From a virus: DNA of 56,263 nucleotides. The translations under genes were made by a program, and so were the position numbers. The notes beneath the pieces were generated by a model. That model ran no database searches. It had not been told where the DNA came from and saw only the letters and a list, made by a program, of their open reading frames with translations. Numbering within the stretch: position 1 is the stretch's first letter; each line of letters opens with the position of its first letter. The DNA is taken from IMG/VR virus record IMGVR_UViG_3300032309_001984, positions 1 to 56,263 of that record, one strand, 5' to 3'. Positions 15,886-24,545 of this stretch are shown here, piece after piece.

Positions 15886-17949
15886 TTACTTGCTCTCCTT
15901 AACAAATAGGTCTGCGTTCATAACCTTTGTCCATGCTGAAACAAAATCATGAACAAACTTTTCCTTCGCATCGTCTGATGCATATACTTCAGCAATCGCT
16001 CTTAATTCCGAGTTAGATGGAATGATAAGATCTACACGAGGGACATTGATTGCATTCTCTGGATTTGTAAAAGATAGAAGTCTGACTAAATAAGTATTAC
16101 TTAACTCGTTATACTTTAACATTCTCATTCCAGATAGCAACAAAACCATTTCTACTGGGTTTAGACCTAAAAGGTTTGCCTTCTCTACCAAAAGAACCTC
16201 TGCTGGAGCAGTGATACTTGGATCAATGTAGTTACGGAAAGCATCAAACTTTGGCTCAAGAACTGAAAATGAATCAACATCTGTCTGCTCTTGTGTTGCA
16301 TCTCCACGACTAAACTTAGCATTAATAATTACACCAATACCAGAATTATGTGCAGCAAGTTGGACACCAACGCTACCAGCAAACACGATAAGGTCTGCAA
16401 GTGATACGCCAAACTCTTCCTTTAATGGATTCAACACAGCAACAACTCTGTCGATTGCGTCTTGATCATTTACTTCCCATGAGTATTGTGGCTCAAGAAC
16501 AATTCTTGCACCGTTTGCACCACCACGCTTGTCTGTCTTGCGGAATGTTGATGCAGAGGCCCAAGCAGTTGTTACTAAATCAGAAATTGAAAGACCAGAA
16601 GAACTTATTCTATCTTTAATTACATCAACTTCCTCTTGTGTTAGATCATCCTTTGTAACATTACCAATTGGATCTTGCCAGATTAGTTCTTCAGAAGGAA
16701 CTTCATTGCCAAGGTATCTTGAGATAGGTCCCATGTCACGGTGGGTTAACTTAAACCAAGCACGAGCAAACTGATCTGAGAAGTAGTCAAAGTCTTCAAG
16801 GAATCTGCGTGAGACCTTCTCGTACTCTGGATCAAAGCGTAATGCAAGGTCGGCAGTTGTCATAACTGGAGCATGGAACTTGCCCTCAACATGTGCATCT
16901 GGAACTAAATTAGCAGCAGACTCATCTGTTGGAATCCATTGTGTTGCACCAGCAGGAGACTTTGTTTGTGTCCAATCATACTTAAATAATAACTTAAGGT
17001 ATGAGTTGTCCCACTTAGTAGGAGTTGCAGTCCATGCACCTTCAATACCACTTGTAATTGTGTCTTCTGCATTACCCTTGCCGAATGAATTCTTCCATCC
17101 AAGACCAAGGTCTTCAAGTGGAGCAGCCTCTGGGTTTGGACCAACGTGTGAAGGATCTCCAGCACCATGTGCCTTACCAAATGCGTGTCCACCTGCAATA
17201 AGGGCAACGGTCTCTTCATCATTCATTGCCATGCGAGCAAAAGTTTCACGGATATCTCGTGCAGAAAGAACTGGATCAGGATTTCCGTTAGGTCCTTCAG
17301 GGTTCACATAAATCAAACCCATTTGTACTGCAGCAAGAGGATTTTCTAACTCACGATCTCCGCTATAACGGTTGTCTGCAAGCCATTCTTTTTCTGCACC
17401 CCAGTATGTATCATCAGACTCCCACACATCTGCACGACCACCAGCAAAACCAAATGTCTTAAATCCCATATTCTCAAGAGCAACATTGCCAGCAAGAATC
17501 ATTAGGTCTGCCCATGAAATCTTCTTACCATACTTCTGCTTGATAGGCCAAAGAAGTCTGCGAGCCTTATCTAAGTTACCATTGTCTGGCCAAGAGTTTT
17601 GTGGAGCAAATCTGTGTAGTCCTTCACCTGCACCCCCACGCCCATCAGTTGTTCTATATGTACCTGCAGAGTGCCATGCCATACGAATAAAGAAAGGACC
17701 ATAGTTGCCATAGTCTGCAGGCCACCAATCTTGCGAGGTAGTTAGAAGTGTATTGATGTCATCCTTAAGAGCATCAAGATCTAAACTATTAAACTCTTCA
17801 GCATAATCAAATCCATCTGACATTGGGTCAGACTTTTCTGAATGCTTTCGTAATCCTGACAGATCTAATTGATTAGGCCACCAGTCTTTGTTTGTATTTA
17901 CTTCTGTTATATAGGTTTGTCCAGTGTAGGGACACTTTGCTTCACTCAT
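15886..17949 (-). CDS. katG: Catalase-peroxidase KatG
   Basis: 687 aa from [10 protein letters not shown]. Both KatG halves are present. Active half: [11 protein letters not shown] with the distal Arg/Trp/His, LIYVNPEGP with the crosslink Tyr, [24 protein letters not shown] with the crosslink Met region and the proximal haem His. The C-terminal inactive half extends through the [17 protein letters not shown] region to the end without a break. Removes H2O2 (catalase) and acts as peroxidase in the cytoplasm. An intact katG is highly unusual in a phage; planktonic actinobacteria are often peroxide-sensitive, so it may protect the infected cell. Codon use looks less AT-rich than neighbours, hinting at recent acquisition. 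Confidence 0.97.
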   Translation of the reverse strand: MSEAKCPYTGQTYITEVNTNKDWWPNQLDLSGLRKHSEKSDPMSDGFDYAEEFNSLDLDALKDDINTLLTTSQDWWPADYGNYGPFFIRMAWHSAGTYRTTDGRGGAGEGLHRFAPQNSWPDNGNLDKARRLLWPIKQKYGKKISWADLMILAGNVALENMGFKTFGFAGGRADVWESDDTYWGAEKEWLADNRYSGDRELENPLAAVQMGLIYVNPEGPNGNPDPVLSARDIRETFARMAMNDEETVALIAGGHAFGKAHGAGDPSHVGPNPEAAPLEDLGLGWKNSFGKGNAEDTITSGIEGAWTATPTKWDNSYLKLLFKYDWTQTKSPAGATQWIPTDESAANLVPDAHVEGKFHAPVMTTADLALRFDPEYEKVSRRFLEDFDYFSDQFARAWFKLTHRDMGPISRYLGNEVPSEELIWQDPIGNVTKDDLTQEEVDVIKDRISSSGLSISDLVTTAWASASTFRKTDKRGGANGARIVLEPQYSWEVNDQDAIDRVVAVLNPLKEEFGVSLADLIVFAGSVGVQLAAHNSGIGVIINAKFSRGDATQEQTDVDSFSVLEPKFDAFRNYIDPSITAPAEVLLVEKANLLGLNPVEMVLLLSGMRMLKYNELSNTYLVRLLSFTNPENAINVPRVDLIIPSNSELRAIAEVYASDDAKEKFVHDFVSAWTKVMNADLFVKESK

Positions 17950-18065
17950 GAATTTCTCTTTCTGTTGTTTATGTATTACAAAAATTAGGAGGGTGTGGTG
18001 TTGCAACATAGGCTACATATGTTTCCCGACACATATAGGCTAACCACACCCTTACTACTATTATA
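17950..18065 (-). promoter_or_regulatory. katG promoter and structured 5' leader
   Basis: On the minus strand TGCTATAAT (18060-18068) abuts the 3' end of tRNA-Arg. The leader of about 100 nt contains a perfect 10-bp closing stem AGGGTGTGGT/ACCACACCCT (17990-17999 with 18043-18052), an inner ATATGT/ACATAT hairpin (18017-18036), a repeated TAGCCTAT (18008-18015, 18035-18042), and CCTAATTTTTG just after the stem. It could be an attenuator or riboswitch-like control of katG. Confidence 0.6.
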
Positions 18066-18066
18066 G

Positions 18067-18140
18067 CACCCCTGGCAAGAATCGAACTTGCGACGCATGG
18101 CTTAGAAGTCCATCGTTCTGTCCACTGAACTACAGAGGTG
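18067..18140 (-). tRNA. tRNA-Arg (TCT)
   Basis: Cloverleaf with acceptor CACCTCT/AGGGGTG, anticodon loop CTTCTAA and TTCGATT T-loop. The last anticodon-stem pair is an A/G mismatch. No encoded CCA; the 3' flank is the katG -10 box. Reads AGA, a frequent codon here. Confidence 0.88.
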
Positions 18141-18216
18141 TGGCTGGGCTGGCAGGTATCGATCCTGCGACATCCGAATTAACAGTTCGGCACTCTACCA
18201 TCTGAGTTACAACCCA
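18141..18216 (-). tRNA. tRNA-Asn (GTT), CCA encoded
   Basis: Acceptor TGGGTTG/CAGCCCA, anticodon stem CCGAA/TTCGG with loop CTGTTAA, discriminator G and encoded CCA at the 3' end (18141-18143), which then abuts tRNA-Arg. Confidence 0.9.
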
Positions 18217-18223
18217 AAACTTA

Positions 18224-19021
18224 TTACTTTTCTTTTTGATATCCCCATATCCCAATAAACTTTCTATCAATTGGATCAAATCCCCCAGTAACAGCGTGTG
18301 CAAGTTTAAACATATCTGGTATAACTAAGTCACCTTTTTGCCATTTATGGACCATACGAATGTCCTCATTATTCATTACTTGATTACTAAACCACCATAC
18401 TATATCTTTAAATTTTTCATCTTGATCTTTTGTTGGTTCTTGTCCATCAAACAAAACTAAATTATTAATACTTTCTCTGTTTTCAGCAATTCTTACTCGT
18501 ACAAGAGGGTTGCCAGTTAGCCAGTGCTTTTGAATTGGCTTAAAATTTGTAAATACATCTTCAAGACCAAAGTCTTTTGCACTTATAATGCATTTATCTA
18601 AAAAATCTTTATTTTCTTGAGACATTGATAAATAAACCTTCTCAGAATCAACAAAATATGTTTTACCATTTTCATTGTCAATATTAAAAACAAGCATATT
18701 CCAAGTACCAGCAAGAATTGGGTTATCATAATAAACATGCTCAATATGCCAAGAAAGCATTACCTCATCTTTAGTTGAAATGCCTACTCTTGTATTCGTT
18801 GCATGATCTTCAATATATTTGCTTAGTTCATCATTACTTTCTTTTGGTGTGAACCAGCCAAATATCTTTCCCAAAGTATTGTGAAGTTCTGACTGTTCAT
18901 CAAAAGAAAGGTTAGCATTTCTAAATACAATAATAGACTCATTAATAAATTTATCTTTGTAAAACTGTGCATTACTTAATATGCTATTAATTCCTGGAAA
19001 ATCAACTGTTTTTATATTCAT
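18224..19021 (-). CDS. TauD/TfdA-like 2OG oxygenase
   Basis: 265 aa. Larger and different from the prolyl-hydroxylase-like set: WHIEHVYYDNPILAGTWNML with HxE as the first two Fe ligands, distal LAHAVTGG, and Arg in DRKFIGIWGY. Members oxidise small molecules such as taurine, amino acids or antibiotic precursors. Promoter TGGTATAAT (minus, 19044-19049 is the hexamer) and AAAGGGG ribosome site. Lies between tRNA clusters. Confidence 0.75.
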   Translation of the reverse strand: MNIKTVDFPGINSILSNAQFYKDKFINESIIVFRNANLSFDEQSELHNTLGKIFGWFTPKESNDELSKYIEDHATNTRVGISTKDEVMLSWHIEHVYYDNPILAGTWNMLVFNIDNENGKTYFVDSEKVYLSMSQENKDFLDKCIISAKDFGLEDVFTNFKPIQKHWLTGNPLVRVRIAENRESINNLVLFDGQEPTKDQDEKFKDIVWWFSNQVMNNEDIRMVHKWQKGDLVIPDMFKLAHAVTGGFDPIDRKFIGIWGYQKEK

Positions 19022-19059
19022 AAATAATTACCCCTTTCTTATAATTATACCACTACGGT

Positions 19060-19132
19060 GCATCTGGAAGGACTTGAACCTTCGGCTCTCCGCATATAAG
19101 GCGGGTACTCTAACCAACTGAGTTACAGATGC
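19060..19132 (-). tRNA. tRNA-Ile (TAT)
   Basis: Acceptor GCATCTG/CAGATGC, anticodon loop CTTATAT giving TAT, T-loop TTCAAGT. One mismatch at the top of the anticodon stem. Reads AUA directly, useful in an AT-rich phage. Confidence 0.85.
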
Positions 19133-19140
19133 ATTCTTAG

Positions 19141-19211
19141 AGCGAGTGACCAGAATCGAACTGGCACTACCAACTTGGAAGGATGGTGCACTACCATTAT
19201 GCAACACTCGC
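19141..19211 (-). tRNA. tRNA-Gly (TCC)
   Basis: Acceptor GCGAGTG/CACTCGC, anticodon loop CTTCCAA, one T/T mismatch in the anticodon stem. Reads GGA. Confidence 0.87.
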
Positions 19212-19216
19212 TTTGT

Positions 19217-19289
19217 ACACCAGGTAGGACTTGAACCTACGATAGCCGAATTATGAGTTCGGTGCCTTAACCAACTTGGCTACTGGTGC
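19217..19289 (-). tRNA. tRNA-Met (CAT)
   Basis: Acceptor GCACCAG/CTGGTGT (one G-T pair), anticodon stem CCGAA/TTCGG with loop CTCATAA. Could be elongator Met or a lysidine-modified Ile2 tRNA; the sequence does not settle it. Confidence 0.87.
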
Positions 19290-19328
19290 ATATTATAAGT
19301 ATACATGTTATGTGCTATACTGTCAACT

Positions 19329-19907
19329 ATGGAAATACTAGCAGATAAAATTGTTAAATTTAAAACTGATATTAACTCACAGGAATGGATTGATTTAATT
19401 GAAAAAATAAATCAAGAAGCATTTCATTTTCAAGATATTTCTGATATAGCAAGACCACACCTGACAATGTTTGTACCTATGGTTTTTACAAAAGATGATA
19501 CTTATAGTTCAATTAAACTTAAGAATATGTTTTATAGCCTTGTTTTTGATAAAATATTAGAGTACATGCAGCACTACAATAACTTTGGAATTGTTACAAG
19601 GCAAGACGCTTTTGTTGTTTCTAAACTGAGAGATGGAAATTTTATGTCATATCATTCTGATAGTCCAGATGAAAAACATATAATGGTTAATCTTCACATT
19701 AATGATGATTTTGAAGGCGCAGAAATTAAATTTAAAGATTTAGGCATTACTTACAAAGCAAAGGCTGGAGACATTTTTATTTTTCCCGCATCACATCCAC
19801 ACTCTTTGAGCATGCTAAAAGGAAATCCAAGATATACAGTAAGTATAGGGCTTGTTAGTCCTAAGTTTTCAGGAAAACATAAAGAATATTTAAAAGATTC
19901 TAACTAG
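19329..19907 (+). CDS. 2-oxoglutarate/Fe(II) oxygenase, leaderless start
   Basis: 192 aa from the ATG at 19329. TGCTATACT (hexamer 19316-19321) ends 7 nt before it, favouring this start over the Met at 19305. H-S-D in SYHSDSPDE, LHINDDFEGAEIKF, distal His in HPHSLSM, Arg in PRYTV. 3' end overlaps the convergent CDGSH gene by 8 nt. Confidence 0.85.
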   Translation: MEILADKIVKFKTDINSQEWIDLIEKINQEAFHFQDISDIARPHLTMFVPMVFTKDDTYSSIKLKNMFYSLVFDKILEYMQHYNNFGIVTRQDAFVVSKLRDGNFMSYHSDSPDEKHIMVNLHINDDFEGAEIKFKDLGITYKAKAGDIFIFPASHPHSLSMLKGNPRYTVSIGLVSPKFSGKHKEYLKDSN

Positions 19908-20025
19908 AAGATTCCTCTTGCTCTTTATCTAATTCTTTCTTATCCTGCATTTCTTTTGCTTTTATTTTATGTGTATTGTCACAGTATGGATAGGTTTGTG
20001 ATCTACCACATGTGCATTGTCTCAT
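19900..20025 (-). CDS. CDGSH-type iron-sulfur microprotein
   Basis: 41 aa. CTCGRSQTYPYCDNTH fits C-x-C-x2-S-x3-P-x-C-D-x-x-H, the mitoNEET/CDGSH 2Fe-2S motif (Asn instead of Gly in CDG). The remainder is a charged helix. Such clusters are redox-active and transferable. Starts immediately after the stop of the 20026 gene. Confidence 0.75.
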   Translation of the reverse strand: MRQCTCGRSQTYPYCDNTHKIKAKEMQDKKELDKEQEESSS

Positions 20026-20196
20026 TTAGTTTTCTTCCCTTACAAGTGGCTTTAATTTATCCCAATAACCTTTTGGGCTACCCTGGTATATTTGACCAGT
20101 CTCTCTATCTATTAGCAACCATTTTTCGGGGCATAAGGTTTTGACCGTAAGAATTACATCTTCTTCTGTCTCATCAAAAGGATATTGATGTCTCAC
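20026..20196 (-). CDS. Small hypothetical protein, GTG start
   Basis: 56 aa; GAGGA lies 9 nt before the GTG. Contains RETGQIYQGSPKGYWDKL. TAAATG junction with the CDGSH gene indicates one operon (20411 to 19900). Confidence 0.55.
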   Translation of the reverse strand: MRHQYPFDETEEDVILTVKTLCPEKWLLIDRETGQIYQGSPKGYWDKLKPLVREEN

Positions 20197-20201
20197 AAAA
20201 A

Positions 20202-20411
20202 CTATTCCTCAATTATTTCAAAATCAAAAGGAAAGCCCTCTTGCTGAGTAAAATTTGAGGAATAGCCTGGATTTATAGACCATCTATCCATTACAGCATG
20301 CTGCTCTATCTGATCAACATAATGAAGATAGGTAATAGAGCATTTCCTACAAAGTACATTATCTTGGCTATCTATGTCAAAAATATGCTTATTTACTTGG
20401 CAAACTCTCAT
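20202..20411 (-). CDS. Small CxxC protein, leaderless
   Basis: 69 aa with CRKC plus other Cys/His near the N terminus (possible zinc site). TGCTATAAT (minus hexamer 20418-20423) ends 6 nt before the ATG, so leaderless. Confidence 0.6.
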   Translation of the reverse strand: MRVCQVNKHIFDIDSQDNVLCRKCSITYLHYVDQIEQHAVMDRWSINPGYSSNFTQQEGFPFDFEIIEE

Positions 20412-20494
20412 ATCTCAATTATAGCATACCTAAATTTTTAAAATATTGGGGTATAATATAACTATATACAGTATGTATATAACTAGGAGGAAAT

Positions 20495-21130
20495 ATGTCA
20501 ATTTATGATGTTAAAATTAAATCATCAGATGAAAGTACAGATGATCTGCTTTCACAATACAAAGGCAAAGTAACACTTATTGCTAATGTTACTGGAGATT
20601 GTGGAAACGCACCACAGTATGCAGTATTAGAGACCCTATATCAAAAGTATAAGGACCAAGGGTTTGAGGTTGTAGCAGTTCCAACAAATGACTACTGCGG
20701 GGCTAATTTAACCTATGGAGACCACATAGAGGGTACCTCTTGTGCAACAGACAACGAAGAGTTTGGCAAAAGAGTCTGGGGAGTTACATATAATTTTACA
20801 GAACTAGTTCCTTCAAAACCACAAAAAGAAGATGTAATTCCAGGATTGCCATCTAAGTATGGCAAAGCAGATCCACACCCACTATTTACTGCAATCCTAG
20901 GAGATGATGATTTTATGGGTGGAAATTTTGAAAAATATTTAATTGATAGAGATGGAAACCTTATTAGACACTTTAAAAATGGTGCCACACTTAATCATAA
21001 CTATATTAATCAAAATTCTGATCCTGAGACAGATGGTCGACCAATAGAAAGACTAAAAACTGGTTCTAGACGTGCAGATATTGAGTTTAAAGAGTTAATG
21101 GAAGCAATTGAAACTGCTTTGGTAGCATAA
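20495..21130 (+). CDS. Divergent glutathione-peroxidase-family protein
   Basis: 211 aa. LIANVTGDCGNAPQYAVLETLYQKY aligns with the GPx active-site region (NVASxCGxTxQY), with Cys in place; the FPCNQFG block is changed to VPTNDYCG, and NFEKYLIDRDGN is retained. Longer than usual by a central insertion and a C-terminal extension. Thiol peroxidase, probably thioredoxin-linked. TATAAT at about 20454 and AGGAGG before the start: leadered, unlike many neighbours. Confidence 0.8.
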   Translation: MSIYDVKIKSSDESTDDLLSQYKGKVTLIANVTGDCGNAPQYAVLETLYQKYKDQGFEVVAVPTNDYCGANLTYGDHIEGTSCATDNEEFGKRVWGVTYNFTELVPSKPQKEDVIPGLPSKYGKADPHPLFTAILGDDDFMGGNFEKYLIDRDGNLIRHFKNGATLNHNYINQNSDPETDGRPIERLKTGSRRADIEFKELMEAIETALVA

Positions 21131-21167
21131 TTTTTATTTAAAATAGAATCTATGATACAATAACTAT

Positions 21168-21866
21168 ATGATAAACGAAACCGCAGGCGTTCAGCAGTTA
21201 GCAGAAAAACTTTGGTATATACCTAACTTTCTTACAAAAGAAGAAGTCGATAAGTTTAATAAAATACTTGAGAGCAAAACAAATGAATCTCTTGCTCATC
21301 CATTTGATGTAGCAGATCATGGAATAATTAATGAAGTACCAGAATTATTTGAGGTATGGGAAAAACTATCTGATGTATTATATCCAACACACGTTATGCA
21401 TCCACAATTGCAGATACTTCATTTTAAAGAAGGTGGAAGCATGCAGCCACATTGGGATAGTCCAGGAGAAGGACATCATGATGACTTAACTCTTCCAGAC
21501 AGATGGTCAACATGCTGTGTTCTTGATTATGGTGTTTGTGTATACTTTGGTGACTTTACTGGTGGAGAAGTTTACTATCCAAAACTTGAACTTGAAGTAG
21601 TGGTAGAGCCAGGAGATCTAGTTATTCATGGTGCATTGCAAGACTACGAACACGGAGTAAATACTGTAACATCTGGAACAAGATATACATATTCTAACTT
21701 TGCATTAAAAGCAGAAAAAAATCCAGGAACATTTCCAAACTATAAAACTGAAGAATATCAAGCATGCACAATGACACCAGAAGATAGAAAAAATGTCTGG
21801 TCAGTTCCTAAGTTTAATGATCCAGTAACATCTGGATATCCAGAAGCAGTAGATCGTTACCTATAG
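21168..21866 (+). CDS. 2-oxoglutarate/Fe(II) oxygenase, leaderless start
   Basis: 232 aa. H-W-D in QPHWDSPGE, FGDFTGGEVYYP, distal YEHGV, Arg in GTRYTY; about 40 extra C-terminal residues. TGATACAAT (hexamer 21156-21161) ends 6 nt before the ATG. Confidence 0.87.
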   Translation: MINETAGVQQLAEKLWYIPNFLTKEEVDKFNKILESKTNESLAHPFDVADHGIINEVPELFEVWEKLSDVLYPTHVMHPQLQILHFKEGGSMQPHWDSPGEGHHDDLTLPDRWSTCCVLDYGVCVYFGDFTGGEVYYPKLELEVVVEPGDLVIHGALQDYEHGVNTVTSGTRYTYSNFALKAEKNPGTFPNYKTEEYQACTMTPEDRKNVWSVPKFNDPVTSGYPEAVDRYL

Positions 21867-21953
21867 TTATTGCTCTACTTTGTAAGTCATGATAATGTAA
21901 CAGGCAATGTAGCCAACAATAAATGCTGGAATTAAAAATAGTGCACTAATCAT
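21867..21953 (-). CDS. Single-helix membrane peptide
   Basis: 28 aa, nearly all one transmembrane helix (ALFLIPAFIVGYIACYIIM). ATGA overlap with the upstream gene. Confidence 0.5.
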   Translation of the reverse strand: MISALFLIPAFIVGYIACYIIMTYKVEQ

Positions 21954-22774
21954 TCTTCCTCCAATTTTATTATTTCTTCATTTTGTGTGTATAAAACTTT
22001 TCCAGATTCATCTCTTATTTCATTCATAGAAAAAGATCTTTCATTGTCCGAAGAATATTCATCTAAACCTTCTTTATTACCTAGGCTTGATGATAATTCT
22101 CTAATCCTACCATTTTTTATATGTTCTTTACAGACAAGTACTGATTTAAAGTCTATATGAACCTTGCTCATGTCATCAATAAAAATCCAGTCTGTTGCAT
22201 TTTCTTTACAATAATAACATTCTATCTTTTTAAGTTGATTCAAAGTAATCTGCCAATTATTTTTTTCACCATTTATAAAATTGATTTTATCATTTACTAC
22301 ATATTGTGATTCATCATCTACATGTTTTGTTAAAGGACTTTCTGATAGTTTGATTCTTTTTGTAGAGTATGTATAGTCAAAGATGCCAAACCCATCGTTT
22401 GGAACTGGTGGGGCACATAGGTGATCTATAATTAGATCTGGATCTTTTAAGTCATCTTCTAAAAATAAATCAAATTGAATTTTAGAAGGATGAGTGTTGT
22501 TCCAAATTCTTATTGTATAGTATCCATTATCGAGAATGCAATGACCTACCAGCCCTATATTCTCAATATTCTCAATCATTGTTGCAATTGGACCTAAAAG
22601 AATATCTCCTAAATAATTTTTATGAACGACACCCTTGCTATAATCACATAAATGATTGCCTCTATACTCTGCAAGACCCCTCATGATATTAACTAAAATA
22701 TGTTTTTCTGTTACTGGATTAATGGTAAAACCATTTAGAGTAAATCTAGTAACAACTTTATTTCTATGAAACAT
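21950..22774 (-). CDS. Unassigned protein, weakly SpeD-like N half, zinc C half
   Basis: 274 aa. The N-terminal 130 residues (KHILVNIMRG...LVGHCILDNGYYTIRIW...FDLFLEDD) have the strand pattern of S-adenosylmethionine-decarboxylase-like proteins but lack the clear processing ESS/H motif. The C-terminal half holds CYYC...CKEH, a possible zinc site, and an acidic tail. Function not established. Confidence 0.4.
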   Translation of the reverse strand: MFHRNKVVTRFTLNGFTINPVTEKHILVNIMRGLAEYRGNHLCDYSKGVVHKNYLGDILLGPIATMIENIENIGLVGHCILDNGYYTIRIWNNTHPSKIQFDLFLEDDLKDPDLIIDHLCAPPVPNDGFGIFDYTYSTKRIKLSESPLTKHVDDESQYVVNDKINFINGEKNNWQITLNQLKKIECYYCKENATDWIFIDDMSKVHIDFKSVLVCKEHIKNGRIRELSSSLGNKEGLDEYSSDNERSFSMNEIRDESGKVLYTQNEEIIKLEEE

Positions 22775-22928
22775 CTGTTGTTCCTAAAAAGTTTAAGACA
22801 AGAGCCTGTCTTATTGCTTCTTCACGCCTTTGTTGTTTAGAAAGTTTGGGCTTATTCTTTAACCTTTTAATTTTTTTATTAGCCCTCTTTGCTTTAATTT
22901 GAGAAGATTTATTATTAACTTTTTTCAC
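22764..22928 (-). CDS. Lys/Arg-rich small protein, GTG start
   Basis: 54 aa, very basic (RANKKIKRLKNKPK), AAGGA 7 nt before the GTG; GTGA overlap upstream. Nucleic-acid binding is plausible. Confidence 0.5.
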   Translation of the reverse strand: MKKVNNKSSQIKAKRANKKIKRLKNKPKLSKQQRREEAIRQALVLNFLGTTDVS

Positions 22929-23110
22929 TTTTGATTCCTTGCAACCTTGGCTGCCATAATTTGCATGCCTAAAGCATTTGTTACTGAGTCCTGTATCTCT
23001 ATTGCCTCAATTTCTTTTGCAATATGATCTCTGACAGCCTTAACAATCTTGTGCGTTCCATCACAATTTCCACCAGCATCGCTAGAAAATTTACATACAC
23101 ATTTTCCCAT
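22925..23110 (-). CDS. CDGSH-like microprotein 2
   Basis: 61 aa from MGKCVCKF. CVCKFSSDAGGNCDGTH resembles the CDGSH motif, with CDGTH intact, but has one extra residue between the second and third Cys and no Pro. The rest is helical. TAATG overlap with the HAD gene. Probably binds a 2Fe-2S cluster. Confidence 0.6.
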   Translation of the reverse strand: MGKCVCKFSSDAGGNCDGTHKIVKAVRDHIAKEIEAIEIQDSVTNALGMQIMAAKVARNQK

Positions 23111-23556
23111 TATTTTACTCCATCCCAATTTCCTATTTTTGTTGTAGCAATTTCATTTTCTTCCCAAAGTTTTATGACGTTAGGATTGTCGTCAACTGCA
23201 TGTACAACAACCCAAAATTCATTTATTTTATTTAATATATCTTTTTTAACTTCATAGTCTGGCCTATCATCGTGATCATCTCGCATAAATAAAGCATGAC
23301 ATCTTGCATTGTTTTTTGCAAGCCACATAGAAGTTAAACCACGCCACTTTTCTTTTCTTGAAGTAACAACCATTATTGAATGTCCTTTAGACAAAGCATT
23401 GTCTAGCATACTAAATACATCCTTATTTGGCTTTGCATCAATTGAAGATTTATGAAATGACTCATAGTCTTTGTTTTGTCCACGCACATAGTGCAAGAAT
23501 GGATCAACATTTGCCAATGTGCCATCAACATCAAATATGTATGCAGTAGGCTTCAT
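23110..23556 (-). CDS. HAD-family phosphatase (PNKP-like)
   Basis: 148 aa from MKPTAYIFDVDGTLAN. Motif I DVDGT, motif II VVTSR, and a late DDNP with acidic residues. Resembles the 3'-phosphatase domain of phage polynucleotide kinases without the kinase. Could trim 3'-phosphates on nicked RNA/DNA. Confidence 0.75.
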   Translation of the reverse strand: MKPTAYIFDVDGTLANVDPFLHYVRGQNKDYESFHKSSIDAKPNKDVFSMLDNALSKGHSIMVVTSRKEKWRGLTSMWLAKNNARCHALFMRDDHDDRPDYEVKKDILNKINEFWVVVHAVDDNPNVIKLWEENEIATTKIGNWDGVK

Positions 23557-23563
23557 CTTAAGG

Positions 23564-24007
23564 TTAAACCAATTTTGCAATATCTATTGGAGAAAAATCA
23601 GAAGGAAAATAAGAAATGCTTTCATCAGGCTTAATTAAAAACTTTTCAAAATTCCAGCCAATGTCTTGACCATTCTTAGCAACAGCCTTTAGGTGAGTGT
23701 ACAGAGGGTGCTCAAGTTCTCCATTAACATCAATTTTTTCAGCAATCTGAAAGTCTACTCCATAAGTTGTTGAACAAAATTCTTTAATTTCTTCGTTAGA
23801 ACCTGGCTCCTGCTGTCCAAACTGGTTGCAAGGAAAAGCAATAACCTTTATATTGTCATTTGTTGAAATTTCTTGAAGATCGGCATATTGTTTTGTGAAT
23901 CCACATTTACTTGCTGTGTTTACAATTAAAATATTCTTGTCTTTAAATTCAGACAAAACGACATCATTTCCTTCATTATCTCTAAATACATATTCATAAA
24001 CGTTCAT
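23564..24007 (-). CDS. Glutathione peroxidase (BtuE type)
   Basis: 147 aa, classic family member: NTASKCGFTKQYADLQ (peroxidatic Cys), FPCNQFGQQEPGSNEEI, and WNFEKFLI with the Trp-Asn of the catalytic tetrad. Likely thioredoxin-dependent peroxidase. Promoter TATAAT (minus hexamer 24033-24038) and AAAAGGAT. Heads an operon with HAD, CDGSH-like and basic protein genes. Confidence 0.92.
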   Translation of the reverse strand: MNVYEYVFRDNEGNDVVLSEFKDKNILIVNTASKCGFTKQYADLQEISTNDNIKVIAFPCNQFGQQEPGSNEEIKEFCSTTYGVDFQIAEKIDVNGELEHPLYTHLKAVAKNGQDIGWNFEKFLIKPDESISYFPSDFSPIDIAKLV

Positions 24008-24051
24008 AAATAATCCTTTTCTCTAGACTTCTATTATACTACATGCAAAAC

Positions 24052-24174
24052 TTAAGCACCTATAGATGGCATTGTTGCTTCACATGGACAAATTATTGAC
24101 TCAGGCATCTCATGGACATTAGTTTCAACAGTTATAGTTGTGCTACATTCTTCACATTTATATATATTCTTCAT
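24052..24174 (-). CDS. Zinc-knuckle microprotein, leaderless
   Basis: 40 aa with CEEC and CPC. TGGTATGAT (minus hexamer 24181-24186) ends 6 nt before the ATG. Confidence 0.55.
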   Translation of the reverse strand: MKNIYKCEECSTTITVETNVHEMPESIICPCEATMPSIGA

Positions 24175-24194
24175 TGTATAATCATACCACAAAA

Positions 24195-24308
24195 CTAAGA
24201 GGATTGATAGTTTGTAAGATGTCTTTTACAAACACCGACAATAGAAACACCAGCAACGTCATTATAGAGGGCCTCATTAGAGCAATAAAAACATTTTTGT
24301 TTTTCCAT
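24195..24308 (-). CDS. Zinc-knuckle microprotein, leaderless
   Basis: 37 aa with CFYC and CKRH (CxxC...CxxH). TGATATAAT (minus hexamer 24315-24320) ends 6 nt before the ATG. Confidence 0.6.
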   Translation of the reverse strand: MEKQKCFYCSNEALYNDVAGVSIVGVCKRHLTNYQSS

Positions 24309-24326
24309 AATAAAATTATATCACAT

Positions 24327-24545
24327 CTATGACTTAAGAACTACCTCATAGTAAGTACCCCACCATTTGTATGGTTTATTTAAAATTACCCACATTTTTG
24401 CGTGGTATTTATAACGAAACCCTAAGTTACTATCTAATTCCTCATCTAAGTTAATAGCCTTAACAAGGTGATTGCCAGCAAACTCCCCACAAAAATTACC
24501 TATCCATCGTAATGGAAGTATGTTAGTCTTTTGAATCTTTTTCAT
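24327..24545 (-). CDS. Hypothetical protein
   Basis: 72 aa from the Met at 24545 (MKKIQKTNILPLRW); aromatic-rich (KPYKWWGTYYEV). The start overlaps the preceding small gene by 23 nt. Not recognised. Confidence 0.5.
   Translation of the reverse strand: MKKIQKTNILPLRWIGNFCGEFAGNHLVKAINLDEELDSNLGFRYKYHAKMWVILNKPYKWWGTYYEVVLKS

Noticed and set aside
16880-17311. Open frames antisense to katG
   Set aside because: Frames opposite an intact, highly conserved enzyme gene; no start signals.
18067-19289. tRNA cluster as a prophage attachment site
   Set aside because: No integrase gene and no direct repeat of a tRNA end seen in the window; the tRNAs look like ordinary phage tRNAs.
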